64,000 bases of DNA. Source: an uncultured Aquimarina sp. (GTDB lineage Bacteria > Bacteroidota > Bacteroidia > Flavobacteriales > Flavobacteriaceae). Positions 44,153 to 53,495 of the stretch are shown here, piece by piece (position 1 is the first letter of the stretch; each line of letters opens with the position of its first letter). The notes beneath the pieces were generated by a model that worked only from the letters and a program-made list of their open reading frames with translations, did no database searches and was not told where the DNA came from. The stretch lies in the NCBI GenBank assembly GCA_947498595.1, contig CANMKX010000005.1, positions 124,001-188,000 of the forward strand, written 5' to 3'. The position numbers and the translations under genes are program-made.

Positions 44153-46336
44153 ATGAAGAAATTAAAATTAATATTTGCCTTATACCTATTAACCATGTCG
44201 TTTAATGCGATAGGGCAAATTCATGATAGAATAACAATTAGGGGTTCTGTAAAAGAAAAAAACACGCAAGAACCAATTGTAGGGGTGCAAATAGAAATAA
44301 CAGGCGGAGAATTTACACAAACAAACGTATTGGGAGAGTTTAGAGTTAAAGCAAGAATAGGAGATGAACTAGTTGTAAGAGACGAAAGTTTTAATACTGT
44401 TAGATATGAAATTGTAGATGATCAAGATATCGATATTTTGATAGTAGAAAACCCCAAGGAAATAGAAAAACAAAGAGAGGATGATGATTTTCATGAGGAA
44501 AAAATAAAATTAGCTCAAGAGAATTTAGAAATAGACGCAGGAATCAGTATTGATCACGTTGCTGAAGCCCTAGAAATTATACGTGAAAATGATGCTAAAA
44601 AAGAAGAGAAAAGAGGAACATTATATGAGTTGTTAGGTGATATTTATATGTATTGGAAACAACCAGATTTAGCAGAAAGTAATTATGTGAAAAGTCTCGA
44701 GAATATTGATGATTTACGAGTGAAAATTAAATTAGGTAAATCTTTAATAAGCGAAAAAAAAGTAGAAGAAGGACTAGATCAATTAAGAGAAATTATAACT
44801 AAAAAAATTAGATTAACCCCAATTGAGAAAGTAGATATAAATGAAGGACTAGGGGATGGGTATCAAGAGATAGAAGAGTACGAAAAAGCTACGAATTATT
44901 ATAAAATAGCATTAAGAATTAGTCAAGATGAGCGATTGGATAGCAGAGTTATAGAACTTAATTCGAAGCTAGCAGAGTCTTTTCAAAAACAAGGGCAAAT
45001 ACTAAACGCAATTGGATATTTTGATAATTCTATTCGACTCGCTAACCGTTTGGATATAAGGAGTTCTGCAAGACAAAAAACAAGAGCTGCAGATTTTTAT
45101 AGTAGAAATAATCTTTATGAAAAAGAAATAGAGCTAAGAGAAGAAATCCTAGAAGAAATTAGAGGTGTTTCTAGTATCAAAGATTCATTAAATGAAGATG
45201 ATAGAGGGATATCACCAAGAGTGCAAAATTATAAAATTGCAACCGCTACTGCAGCTTTGGATAAATTTGATGAAGCAATTCCTTATTTGAGAAAAAGTAT
45301 TAAAGGAGCCGAATTTAATAATGATTTAGTCGTGCAAAAAGATGCAACTCGTAAATTAGGAGAGTTGTATAGAGAGAAAGGGGAGTTAAAGAAAGCATCT
45401 GAAGCTTTTGAAGAGTATGAAGTTATTGTGGATAAATTATATATTCAAAAAGAACAAGAAATTTCTCAAGCAACGCGCTTTATTAGAGAATTGAATACCA
45501 AACAAAACAGGATAGCTACATTAGAAAAAGACAGAGAATTGAATGAAAATAAGTACAAACTTAATTTTGCTTCTCAAGAAATAGCTGAGCAACGTAGTTT
45601 GCGACAATTAGTTATTATCTATGCATTAATTGGAGTGACGGTATTACTATTGTTAGTGGCATATTTAATGTCTAGAAATATAAAGCAACAACGATATGCA
45701 AATAATTTATTAGCGTTAAAATCATTACGTTCTCAAATGAATCCTCATTTTATTTTTAACGCACTAAATTCTGTAAATACGTTTATTGCGATGAGCGATG
45801 AAATTACAGCGAATCGTTATTTAACGGATTTTTCATTACTCATGAGAGCAGTTTTAGAAAATAGTGAAGAAGATTTTATTCCATTAAAAAAAGAAATTGA
45901 GTTATTAGATTTATATGTGAAATTGGAGCACTTTAGGTTTCAAGATAAATTTGATTATACTATAACGATAGATCCAGAAGTGGATGTGAAACAATATAAA
46001 ATTCCGCCAATGCTATTGCAGCCTTATGTAGAAAATGCTGTATGGCATGGGTTGAGGTATAAAGAAGAAAAAGGAAAATTAACAATAGATTTTAGAAAAG
46101 CATCAGAAAATGCATTAGAAATTTTGATTATAGATAATGGTATCGGTCGTAAAAAATCGAAGCAGTTTAAAACAACCAATCAAAAGAAACGAAAATCTAA
46201 GGGGATGAATAATATTAAGAAAAGAATTGAAATTCTTAATAATATGTATAGCGATAAAGTAGATATTTTTATCACAGATTTATTAGAGACAGAAGAAGGT
46301 ACAAGAGTACAATTAATACTTAAAAAAGATATATAA
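44153..46336 (+). CDS. TPR sensor histidine kinase (LytS/His_kinase family)
   Basis: A 727-residue kinase. A signal peptide (residues 1-20) is followed by a carboxypeptidase D regulatory-like domain (about 25-100, IRGSVKEKNTQEPIVGVQIE), tetratricopeptide repeats (about 145-440), a coiled-coil stretch, one transmembrane helix (about 487-510, LVIIYALIGVTVLLLLVAY), and the cytoplasmic His_kinase domain with phosphoacceptor His532 in QMNPHFIFNALNSVN and N-box NAVWHGLRYKE. The sensor part is therefore periplasmic and repeat-based, suited to protein or peptide ligands. It overlaps its LytTR regulator by one base. Confidence 0.92.
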   Translation: MKKLKLIFALYLLTMSFNAIGQIHDRITIRGSVKEKNTQEPIVGVQIEITGGEFTQTNVLGEFRVKARIGDELVVRDESFNTVRYEIVDDQDIDILIVENPKEIEKQREDDDFHEEKIKLAQENLEIDAGISIDHVAEALEIIRENDAKKEEKRGTLYELLGDIYMYWKQPDLAESNYVKSLENIDDLRVKIKLGKSLISEKKVEEGLDQLREIITKKIRLTPIEKVDINEGLGDGYQEIEEYEKATNYYKIALRISQDERLDSRVIELNSKLAESFQKQGQILNAIGYFDNSIRLANRLDIRSSARQKTRAADFYSRNNLYEKEIELREEILEEIRGVSSIKDSLNEDDRGISPRVQNYKIATATAALDKFDEAIPYLRKSIKGAEFNNDLVVQKDATRKLGELYREKGELKKASEAFEEYEVIVDKLYIQKEQEISQATRFIRELNTKQNRIATLEKDRELNENKYKLNFASQEIAEQRSLRQLVIIYALIGVTVLLLLVAYLMSRNIKQQRYANNLLALKSLRSQMNPHFIFNALNSVNTFIAMSDEITANRYLTDFSLLMRAVLENSEEDFIPLKKEIELLDLYVKLEHFRFQDKFDYTITIDPEVDVKQYKIPPMLLQPYVENAVWHGLRYKEEKGKLTIDFRKASENALEILIIDNGIGRKKSKQFKTTNQKKRKSKGMNNIKKRIEILNNMYSDKVDIFITDLLETEEGTRVQLILKKDI

Positions 46337-47064
46337 TGTTAACAGCGATTATAGTAGATGACGAAGCAAATAGTAGAATGATTTTAAGAAGTTATTTAAC
46401 TAAATATTGTCCTGAAATTAATATTATTGGAGAAGCATCGAGCATTAAAGATACTCTTGTATTGTTGAACAAACAAGAGCCAGATATTCTTTTTTTGGAT
46501 GTAGAAATGCCTTATGGAAATGCATTTGATTTATTAGAGAAAGTTCCAGATCGTACTTTTGAAACTGTTTTTGTAACAGCATATGATCATTATGCAATAG
46601 ATGCATTAAATGCACAAGCTACTTATTATCTATTAAAGCCGATAGCAATTGACGATTTAATTAAAGCAGTACGCCATATTTTATATATAAAAAGAAGAGA
46701 GTTAGAACTACAAAATAAAGTTTTAGTACCTAAAAAAAGCGCCACCAAAGGTAAGATAACAATTCCTATTCAGGATGGATTTGAAGTGTTAGTGATTTCA
46801 GAAATTCTTTATTGTCAAGCAGATGATAATTACACACAAATTCATTTAGAAAATGGACATAAACTAGTAAGTAAAACTTTAAAATACTTTGAAGAAATGC
46901 TAGCCGAACATGACTTTATTAGAGTGCATAAAAGTTATTTAGTAAATGTAAATAGTATTATTAAATATAAAAAAGGAAAAGGAGGAAGTATTACATTGAT
47001 AAATGAAAAAGAGCTTTTGGTGTCAGCATCCAAAAAAGGAGATTTATTAGAGTATTTTAAATAA
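46336..47064 (+). CDS. LytTR family response regulator
   Basis: A 242-residue regulator with an N-terminal receiver domain (phosphoacceptor Asp55 in FLDVEMP, acidic pair Asp8-Asp9, Lys in LLKPI) and a C-terminal LytTR DNA-binding domain (about 140-240, YCQADDNYTQIHLENG, FIRVHKSYLVNVNSI). Start and kinase stop overlap by one base (TAATG), so the two form a coupled two-component pair. It would regulate envelope-related genes; the target is not evident. Upstream dyads at 43912 and elsewhere are not known LytTR sites. Confidence 0.93.
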   Translation: MLTAIIVDDEANSRMILRSYLTKYCPEINIIGEASSIKDTLVLLNKQEPDILFLDVEMPYGNAFDLLEKVPDRTFETVFVTAYDHYAIDALNAQATYYLLKPIAIDDLIKAVRHILYIKRRELELQNKVLVPKKSATKGKITIPIQDGFEVLVISEILYCQADDNYTQIHLENGHKLVSKTLKYFEEMLAEHDFIRVHKSYLVNVNSIIKYKKGKGGSITLINEKELLVSASKKGDLLEYFK

Positions 47065-47069
47065 AAATA

Positions 47070-47861
47070 TTAAAAATCTAAGTATGATATTTCGTATTCA
47101 GAAGGACTGTTTTTTTGTAAAATCAGATCCAATACTTCTGGTCGAGAATTAGAGTACAAAAGGTGAGAGCCCGTTTGATTTTTTGGGTTCAAGAGGTGAT
47201 GTTGATTTAAGATATGTTTAGTTTGGTTTGCAACGGCGAGCCCAGAATCAATAATATGAATTGATGAGGGAAGTATTTCTTTTAAAATTGGAGTAAGATA
47301 TGGGTAATGTGTACACCCTAATACTAAATGATCTATATTTTGATCAATTAACGGTGTGATATAAGATTTTAATAAAGAGAGCATTTCTAGGCTATCTATC
47401 TTATTGTCTTCAATAAGTTGTACTAATCCAGATCCAACAACTTCAATGATTTCAATATTATGATTGAATAAATCAGAAGTTTTAGAAAATAATTCACTAG
47501 CTAATGTACCTTGAGTAGCTAATACGCCTATTTTTTTTGTTTTGGAATGTAGAGCGGCTGGTTTGATAGCTGGTTCTATTCCTATAAAAGGGATTTCAAA
47601 GTTGTTTCTAAGTGTTTTAATTGCATTTGTGGTAGCAGTATTACAAGCAACAACAATAAGCTTGCAATTCATTTCTATGAGTTTTTGAGTGTTTTTAATG
47701 CTCAGTGAAAGTATTTCATTGGTACTACGTTTGCCATAAGGAGCATTTTTATTGTCAGCTAGATAAATGGTATTCTCATAAGGAAGTACCTTTGTGATTT
47801 CTTTCCAGACTGAAGTCCCTCCAATTCCTGAATCAAATATACCGATAGCTTTTTCTGACAT
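47070..47861 (-). CDS. murI: Glutamate racemase
   Basis: MurI makes D-glutamate for peptidoglycan. The catalytic cysteines are present: Cys73 in VVACNTATTNA and Cys183 in LVLGCTHYPYL, with Asp10 and Ser11 in IFDSGIGG. I start at the ATG at 47861 (SEKAIGIFDSGIGG); the frame extends 24 codons upstream (47933) with a hydrophobic non-homologous stretch, running into the terminator hairpin, so it is not used. The C terminus lies five bases from the LytTR regulator end, without a terminator between the convergent genes. Confidence 0.95.
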   Translation of the reverse strand: MSEKAIGIFDSGIGGTSVWKEITKVLPYENTIYLADNKNAPYGKRSTNEILSLSIKNTQKLIEMNCKLIVVACNTATTNAIKTLRNNFEIPFIGIEPAIKPAALHSKTKKIGVLATQGTLASELFSKTSDLFNHNIEIIEVVGSGLVQLIEDNKIDSLEMLSLLKSYITPLIDQNIDHLVLGCTHYPYLTPILKEILPSSIHIIDSGLAVANQTKHILNQHHLLNPKNQTGSHLLYSNSRPEVLDLILQKNSPSEYEISYLDF

Positions 47862-47896
47862 TGACTTTATAACTATTTTGAAAGTAAAAAAATAAA

Positions 47897-47930
47897 AAGA
47901 GCAACAAATCATGAATGATTTGTTGCTCTT
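47897..47930 (-). terminator. Terminator of the bamA operon (minus strand)
   Basis: A perfect 16-bp inverted repeat (47897-47912 and 47915-47930) followed on the minus strand by a T-rich run. It lies between the second ompH gene and murI. Confidence 0.88.
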
Positions 47931-47953
47931 CAAATATATTGTAAAAATTTAGA

Positions 47954-48463
47954 TTAAATACCTAAATCTTTTTTAACGTCAGCCATTAAATCATAACCAT
48001 CAGCCATGATAATACCAGTACCAGTAGTTGAATCTAATACATATTGATATCCTTTTGCTCTAGCTACTTTTTGAACAGAAGCACGAGCAGACTCATAGAT
48101 AGGCTTTAATAACTCAACTTTTTTCTTTTCAATATCTTGTAAAGCATTGTTACGGTAATCTCCTATACTTTTTTCAGTACCTTGAAGCTCTTGTGCTCTT
48201 TTAGCATTTTCTTCATCAGTTTTTGTTTGAGCTTCTTGACGGTATTTTTTAGTAGTATTTTGTAATTCTAAAATCATATTTCTGATCTCACCGTCATACG
48301 TTTTTTCTAACTTCTCTAATTCGCTTATAGCAGCTTTGTAAGCTGGCATAGCTTCAATAAGTTCTTGAGATGCTATATGAGCTACTTTTGATTGTGCGTT
48401 TACAAAATTTGTTGCTCCCAATACTAATGCACAAGCTACTAATAGTGTTCTAAATTGTTTCAT
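47954..48463 (-). CDS. OmpH/Skp family periplasmic chaperone (small)
   Basis: A 169-residue Skp-like chaperone with a signal peptide (cleavage near ATNFVNAQS). The middle is a long charged coiled-coil (about 45-125, EKLEKTYDGEIRNMILELQ) typical of the tentacle helices that hold unfolded outer-membrane proteins. It is the last of the operon with bamA and a second, larger OmpH, 43 bases after the latter. Confidence 0.92.
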   Translation of the reverse strand: MKQFRTLLVACALVLGATNFVNAQSKVAHIASQELIEAMPAYKAAISELEKLEKTYDGEIRNMILELQNTTKKYRQEAQTKTDEENAKRAQELQGTEKSIGDYRNNALQDIEKKKVELLKPIYESARASVQKVARAKGYQYVLDSTTGTGIIMADGYDLMADVKKDLGI

Positions 48464-48506
48464 TTTCAGTAATATTAAGTGTGTTATAAATTTTAAGTTA
48501 ATTCCT

Positions 48507-49337
48507 TTAGTTATTGTTGTTTTCTTTTTCTTTTTGCTTTTGTTCTCTCAATGCTGTGATAGAATCTTTTTTACGCTGACGTTCGGCAAGTAGTTTTGCT
48601 CTTCTCTCTTCATATTCTTTCTTTTTTTGAGCTCTCACTTTTTCTCTAGCAAGTCTACGTTCTTCAATTAATTTTTCACGTTCTGCTAATCTAGCTTGTT
48701 GTGCTTCATCTCGTTCAGTAACGTTCTTTTCTTGCTCTAGATTTCTTTTATCTCCTTCTTCAATTGCTCTGCGCTCTTTTTTATTTTTAGCTTGCTTTCT
48801 TCTAGAAGCACGGTTGATTCTAAGTAAAACTTGGTCACTTACATCATACCTGTCAGCAGAGTATAGCATCAATGCATCATCAGATGCTTTATCAAATATA
48901 AAATCGTATCGTTTATTTTTAGCAATTTCTTGTACAGCAGTAAAAACCTGATCTTGTACTGGCTGAATTAGTCTTTTCTTTTGAAGAAATAAATCACCAT
49001 TAGGTCCAAACCTTTTTTGTTGGTATTCTAAGATCTCTTTTTCTTTAAAAGCAATGTCTTCTTCTCTTTCTTCAATAAGTTCTTTAGTCAATAAAACACG
49101 TTCATTACTAAGATCTTTTCTCATTTGCTCTATTTCCTTTAACTCTACTTCAATTTCTGTTTTCCATTTTTGGACTTTAGAATCTAGTTGAGCAGAAGCT
49201 TCACCATATTCAGGAACGTTTTCTAAGATATAATCCATATCAATATATCCAATACGTATTCCTTTTTGAGCAAAACTTAAAGAAGTAAATGAAAGCCAAC
49301 AAATAGCTGTCAATAAGAAAAGAACTCTTGTTTTCAT
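48507..49337 (-). CDS. OmpH/Skp family periplasmic chaperone (large)
   Basis: A 276-residue Skp relative with a signal peptide (TSLSFAQ cleavage near residue 24). A coiled-coil middle as in Skp is followed by a highly charged C-terminal tail (about 185-276) rich in Arg, Glu and Lys, which is not found in the smaller paralogue. The pattern KKKEYEERRAKLLAERQR suggests one long helix. It lies 36 bases after bamA in the same operon. Confidence 0.91.
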   Translation of the reverse strand: MKTRVLFLLTAICWLSFTSLSFAQKGIRIGYIDMDYILENVPEYGEASAQLDSKVQKWKTEIEVELKEIEQMRKDLSNERVLLTKELIEEREEDIAFKEKEILEYQQKRFGPNGDLFLQKKRLIQPVQDQVFTAVQEIAKNKRYDFIFDKASDDALMLYSADRYDVSDQVLLRINRASRRKQAKNKKERRAIEEGDKRNLEQEKNVTERDEAQQARLAEREKLIEERRLAREKVRAQKKKEYEERRAKLLAERQRKKDSITALREQKQKEKENNNN

Positions 49338-49373
49338 AATGTTATCTTGTTTATTGAAATAATCATGCCAAAA

Positions 49374-51980
49374 TTAAAATTGTTGTCCTATGATAAAATG
49401 AGTTTCCCATCCATTTGCGTTATTTCCTTCTCCTGGAACAGGATCGAAACCATAACCAAAATCAATTCCTAATAAACCAAAGGCAGGCATGAATATACGT
49501 ACACCTAATCCTGCAGATCTACTTAATTGGAATGGATTAAACTTTTTGAAACTATCATAAGAAGCTCCCCCTTCTAAGAACCCTAGCATATAAATAGATG
49601 CTTGTGGCTTTAATGTAATAGGGTAGCGTAACTCTAACGAGTATTTGTTATAAATTGTTGCCCCATCATTAGAACTTCCTATATCTGTAGCCCTACTCAA
49701 AGGTACGATTGATTGATTAGGATATCCTCTTAAAGCAACAACTTCTCTACCATCAAGACTTCTTGCTCCTAGACCATCACCACCAATAAAGAAACGTTCA
49801 AAAGGAATATTACCTCTGTCACTATTATAAGCTCCTAAGAAACCATATTCAGCTCTCGTTCTTAAAACTAGTTTTTCATATAAACGAGTGTACCATGTAC
49901 CGTCAAATTTTATCTTATAAAATTCTAACCAATCAAATCTTTCTTGATCAATCTCTCCAATTCTTGCAAAATCATCTGGATCTGTTCTGTCTAATGAAGC
50001 TCTTTCATCGGCTAGAGCTTTGTAATCAGTACCATTAAATAATGAATATGGCAAAGTAAATTTAGCACTTATATTAAATTCAGATCCACCGGTAGGATAG
50101 ATAGGGTTTGTATAAGTGTTATTTCTGCTTAAACCAATAGTATATGATAAGTTATTAGAAAAACCATTACCAAAAGTAAATAAATTGGTGTTGTAGTTTT
50201 TTAAGTTATAGTGTTGGAAACTAATGGATTGAGATAGTGTAAAGTAATTGTCAGGCCAATTTAGACGCTTAGCAATACCTAAAGAACCTCCAGTAATTAG
50301 GAATTTACTATCTCGATTAACATCTCTAGTTCTGTTGTCAAATAAAAACTGAATTGTATGAGAAAATGAAGTAGAGAATTGATAAGGATTTTTTCCTCCT
50401 AGCCATGGTTCTATAAAAGATAAACTATACGATTGAAATAATCTACTAGCTTGTGCTCTTACTCTTAATGTTTGACCATCTCCAGAGGGTAGCGGTTGAT
50501 ATGCCTCTTTATTAAGAATATTACGTAAGGAAAAGTTGTTAAAAGCAAGACCTAATGTCCCTACAAAACCACCACCTCCAAAACCACCTTGGAGCTCGAT
50601 CTGACTTGACCCTTTTTCTACTAAAGCATAGTTAATATCTAAAGTACCACTATTTGGATCTAAATTTTTGAATTGAGGATCTAACTGCTCAGGATCAAAG
50701 AAGCCTAGTTGACCAAGTTCTCTTACAGTACGTACAACTAAATCTTTACTATAACGTTCTCCAGGTTTAGTTTTTAATTCTCTATAAATTACATGATCAT
50801 TAGTTCTGTCATTTCCACTAACTGTAATTTTATTAAAGTAAGCTAATTTTCCTTCACGTATACGAATCTCAAAATCAATTGTATCGTTTTTGATATTTGT
50901 TTCTACTGCATTAATACTTGAAAATAAATAACCATTATTTTGATATAAATTAGTTAAATCATCCCCATCAGGTTTGGTGTTGTCAGCAATTTGCTTTTCT
51001 AATAAAACACCGTTGTATACATCCCCTTTTTTGATAACCAATTGTCTAGCTAATTGACGGTCACTATACACACTATTTCCTAAGAAAGAAATATCTCCAA
51101 AATAATATTTATCACCTTCTTCTATATCAAGATTAAGTGAAATCGTTTTTTTATCTTCAGAGATTAGTGTGTCCATTACAATTCTAGCATCACGAAATCC
51201 TTTTTCTTTATACTTCGTTATGATATTAGACTTATCCTCTTCATAGTTATTCTTAATATATTTAGAACGTTTCCAAAATCTCCAAATTCTTTTTCTTTTA
51301 GTGTTTTTCATGGCGCTTCTAATTTTTCCATCAGATAGCTCACCATTACCATTCACGTTTATATTCTTAATTTTTACACGATCTCCTTTGTCAATACGGA
51401 CTAACATTTTGACTTTGTTACTATTTTCAGTAGTATCTTTAACTTGGATAGTGTTTATTGCAACTTTTGTATTTAAATACCCTTCTTTTCTGTATTTATT
51501 AGTAATGTAATTACGAGTAGTTGTTAAAAGGTTTTCAGTTACTTTAGCGCCTTTGAGTAAGCTGTTATCCTTAATCAATTCTTCTTTTTTACGCTTTTTG
51601 ATACCTTCAATTTTAACCTCAGTAAGTTCAGGAACTTCAGAAATATTTATTTCGATATCAGCAATATCATCACCTTTAACATTGGTGATATAGAAATTAA
51701 TATCACTAAATAATTCTAAATCCCATAATTTTTTTATGATTCCACTAATTCTATCTCCAGGTAAGAAGACACGATCCCCACTTTTTAACCCAGTATAAGT
51801 AATGATAGTATTTTCGTTATAACTTACAGATCCAGTTACTTTAATATCACCTATAGTATATTCCTTACCTTTTGCTATAGGAATGCTTTGAGCTGAAAGG
51901 GATAATGCATTCAATAAAAATACGCTAAGCAAAAGAATTGCTATGTTTATATTTTTAAGCCTTTTAGCTAAGTTGTTCAC
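49374..51980 (-). CDS. bamA: Outer membrane protein assembly factor BamA
   Basis: BamA is the essential Omp85-type insertase of outer-membrane beta-barrels. The 868-residue protein has a signal peptide (LLLSVFLLNALSLSAQ), five POTRA-like domains (about 30-420), and a 16-stranded barrel ending in HFIIGQQF with a terminal Phe. RGYPNQSIVPLS matches the conserved loop 6 VRGF/Y motif in modified form. The frame can begin at TTG (51992) or GTG (51980); no in-frame ATG precedes the signal peptide. I chose the GTG, which overlaps the uppS stop by 17 bases. Confidence 0.95.
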   Translation of the reverse strand: MNNLAKRLKNINIAILLLSVFLLNALSLSAQSIPIAKGKEYTIGDIKVTGSVSYNENTIITYTGLKSGDRVFLPGDRISGIIKKLWDLELFSDINFYITNVKGDDIADIEINISEVPELTEVKIEGIKKRKKEELIKDNSLLKGAKVTENLLTTTRNYITNKYRKEGYLNTKVAINTIQVKDTTENSNKVKMLVRIDKGDRVKIKNINVNGNGELSDGKIRSAMKNTKRKRIWRFWKRSKYIKNNYEEDKSNIITKYKEKGFRDARIVMDTLISEDKKTISLNLDIEEGDKYYFGDISFLGNSVYSDRQLARQLVIKKGDVYNGVLLEKQIADNTKPDGDDLTNLYQNNGYLFSSINAVETNIKNDTIDFEIRIREGKLAYFNKITVSGNDRTNDHVIYRELKTKPGERYSKDLVVRTVRELGQLGFFDPEQLDPQFKNLDPNSGTLDINYALVEKGSSQIELQGGFGGGGFVGTLGLAFNNFSLRNILNKEAYQPLPSGDGQTLRVRAQASRLFQSYSLSFIEPWLGGKNPYQFSTSFSHTIQFLFDNRTRDVNRDSKFLITGGSLGIAKRLNWPDNYFTLSQSISFQHYNLKNYNTNLFTFGNGFSNNLSYTIGLSRNNTYTNPIYPTGGSEFNISAKFTLPYSLFNGTDYKALADERASLDRTDPDDFARIGEIDQERFDWLEFYKIKFDGTWYTRLYEKLVLRTRAEYGFLGAYNSDRGNIPFERFFIGGDGLGARSLDGREVVALRGYPNQSIVPLSRATDIGSSNDGATIYNKYSLELRYPITLKPQASIYMLGFLEGGASYDSFKKFNPFQLSRSAGLGVRIFMPAFGLLGIDFGYGFDPVPGEGNNANGWETHFIIGQQF

Positions 51981-52701
51981 TCGTTTTTCCAAATCTTCTC
52001 TCTCTTTGTTGATAATTCAATATGGCTTCAAATAAATCTGTCTTTTTAAAATCAGGCCATAATACTTTAGTAAAATATAATTCTGCGTACGCTATCTGCC
52101 ACAATAGGAAATTACTAATACGTTGTTCACCACTAGTTCGTATCAATAAATCTACATCTGGCAGGTTTTTAGTGTACAAATGCTCATTAATGACTGTTTC
52201 ATTTATAAGATGTGGCGAAATTAAATTATTTTTTACTTTAATACTTATATCTTGGATAGTTTTTATTAATTCTTCGCGACTACCGTAACTAAGTGCTAAT
52301 GTTACTGTTATTTCATTGTTAGACTTAGTTTCTTCAATGACATAAAGTAATTCTTTTTTTACTTTTTCCGGAAGAGCATCTAAATTCCCTACTGCATTTA
52401 AGCGGATATTATTTTTTTGAAGAGAAGAAATTTCTTTTTTCAAAGATTTTACGAGAAGTTTCATTAAAGCATCAACTTCTCGCTTAGGACGGTTCCAGTT
52501 TTCTGTAGAAAAGGCGTACAATGTTAGATATTTAACGCCTAATTCTGTACAAGCCTCAACGGCTTCTTGAACTCCTTTGGCACCATTTTCATGACCAATA
52601 GCTCTAAATAAACCTTGCTTTTTTGCCCATCGACCATTACCATCCATAATAATGGCAATATGTCGTGGTATATTTGAATTAAGTTGTTCTTTTTGAATCA
52701 T
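51964..52701 (-). CDS. uppS: Isoprenyl transferase (undecaprenyl diphosphate synthase)
   Basis: UppS builds the undecaprenyl carrier for peptidoglycan and other glycans. The substrate and catalytic motif IIMDGNGRWAKKQG (Asp at about residue 18) and the conserved LTLYAFSTENWNRP and SYGSREEL segments are present. The ATG at 52701 is the start; a longer TTG frame (52725) overlaps the preceding stop and is not needed. It lies five bases after the DUF6089 gene and overlaps bamA, an arrangement kept in many Flavobacteria. Confidence 0.95.
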   Translation of the reverse strand: MIQKEQLNSNIPRHIAIIMDGNGRWAKKQGLFRAIGHENGAKGVQEAVEACTELGVKYLTLYAFSTENWNRPKREVDALMKLLVKSLKKEISSLQKNNIRLNAVGNLDALPEKVKKELLYVIEETKSNNEITVTLALSYGSREELIKTIQDISIKVKNNLISPHLINETVINEHLYTKNLPDVDLLIRTSGEQRISNFLLWQIAYAELYFTKVLWPDFKKTDLFEAILNYQQRERRFGKTSEQLS

Positions 52702-52706
52702 TTTTT

Positions 52707-53396
52707 TTAAAAAACACAATAACAAGGTATTCTACCCCAAGTATATGTTAACGATATACCAGTAAATATATACCAGTCATTATTGTCTAGGTTACCAAAT
52801 TTCAAATTGTTATTTCCTGATATTGTTTGACTAGGATTACTTCCGTCAAGATTATCAGAAAAAGTATATCTCGCTCCTATTTCTGCACCAATTACAAAAT
52901 GTCTTCCTAGTGTTTTTTTAACACCAACAACCATTGGGATTGCAAAACTCCAAGCATCTCTAAATGCAATAATCTGATCAGATGAGTTTCTAGCTAACTG
53001 ATCATAATTAAAAACAGTAATTCCTGTATATAAGTATGGAGTAAATTGAGGTTCGCCATCATAAAGATACCAATCCCAAAAATTAAATTCCATACCTAAA
53101 GAAGCTTCTTTAACAGAATTTTTAAATTCAAAACCTCTTTCCTTTCTTCGATCATCTCCTTTAGTATCATCGCCATTAAGTTCTGCATATAAAAATGAAA
53201 ACCTAAATGCGTGACGTTTACTTCGGTTCCATTTTGCAATAGCACCTAGAGCAATATCATTGGGTGCAATATAATAAGTAGAACCAACATCTCCTACATA
53301 ATTTGCACCTCCTGCTAAAAGACCAACTTCATAGGTCTGCGAAGACATTGTTTTTGTAATAAATAGAATAAATATAAGTGATGCTAAGTATCTCAT
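52707..53396 (-). CDS. DUF6089 family outer membrane beta-barrel protein
   Basis: A 229-residue protein with a signal peptide (RYLASLIFILFITKTMSSQ) and a beta-barrel-like alternation through to the end (YTWGRIPCYCVF). I recognise it as the DUF6089 family, found first in this bamA operon in Flavobacteria; its function is unknown. Given the company (UppS, BamA, Skp), a role in envelope assembly is likely but inferred. It leads the minus-strand operon. Confidence 0.85.
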   Translation of the reverse strand: MRYLASLIFILFITKTMSSQTYEVGLLAGGANYVGDVGSTYYIAPNDIALGAIAKWNRSKRHAFRFSFLYAELNGDDTKGDDRRKERGFEFKNSVKEASLGMEFNFWDWYLYDGEPQFTPYLYTGITVFNYDQLARNSSDQIIAFRDAWSFAIPMVVGVKKTLGRHFVIGAEIGARYTFSDNLDGSNPSQTISGNNNLKFGNLDNNDWYIFTGISLTYTWGRIPCYCVF

Positions 53397-53413
53397 AGAC
53401 TGTCAAAAGTTTG

Positions 53414-53421
53414 CAAATATA
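53414..53421 (-). promoter_or_regulatory. -7 element of the DUF6089-uppS-bamA-ompH operon (minus strand)
   Basis: On the minus strand TATATTTG, an exact match, 17 bases upstream of the DUF6089 ATG. The -33 position is poor. Confidence 0.45.
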
Positions 53422-53495
53422 ATAATTAACTTTACTACTAAAGAATTTGATTAAAATAGTATGAGTTAAAAACAATTTTTAAACAAAATTATTGT

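Noticed and set aside
47862..47933. N-terminal extension of glutamate racemase
   Set aside because: It overlaps the terminator hairpin and its hydrophobic sequence is not part of the racemase fold.
47931..47938. Promoter for murI from TATATTTG on the minus strand
   Set aside because: Its transcript would start in the terminator hairpin of the bamA operon; no -33 partner is visible, so I did not list it.
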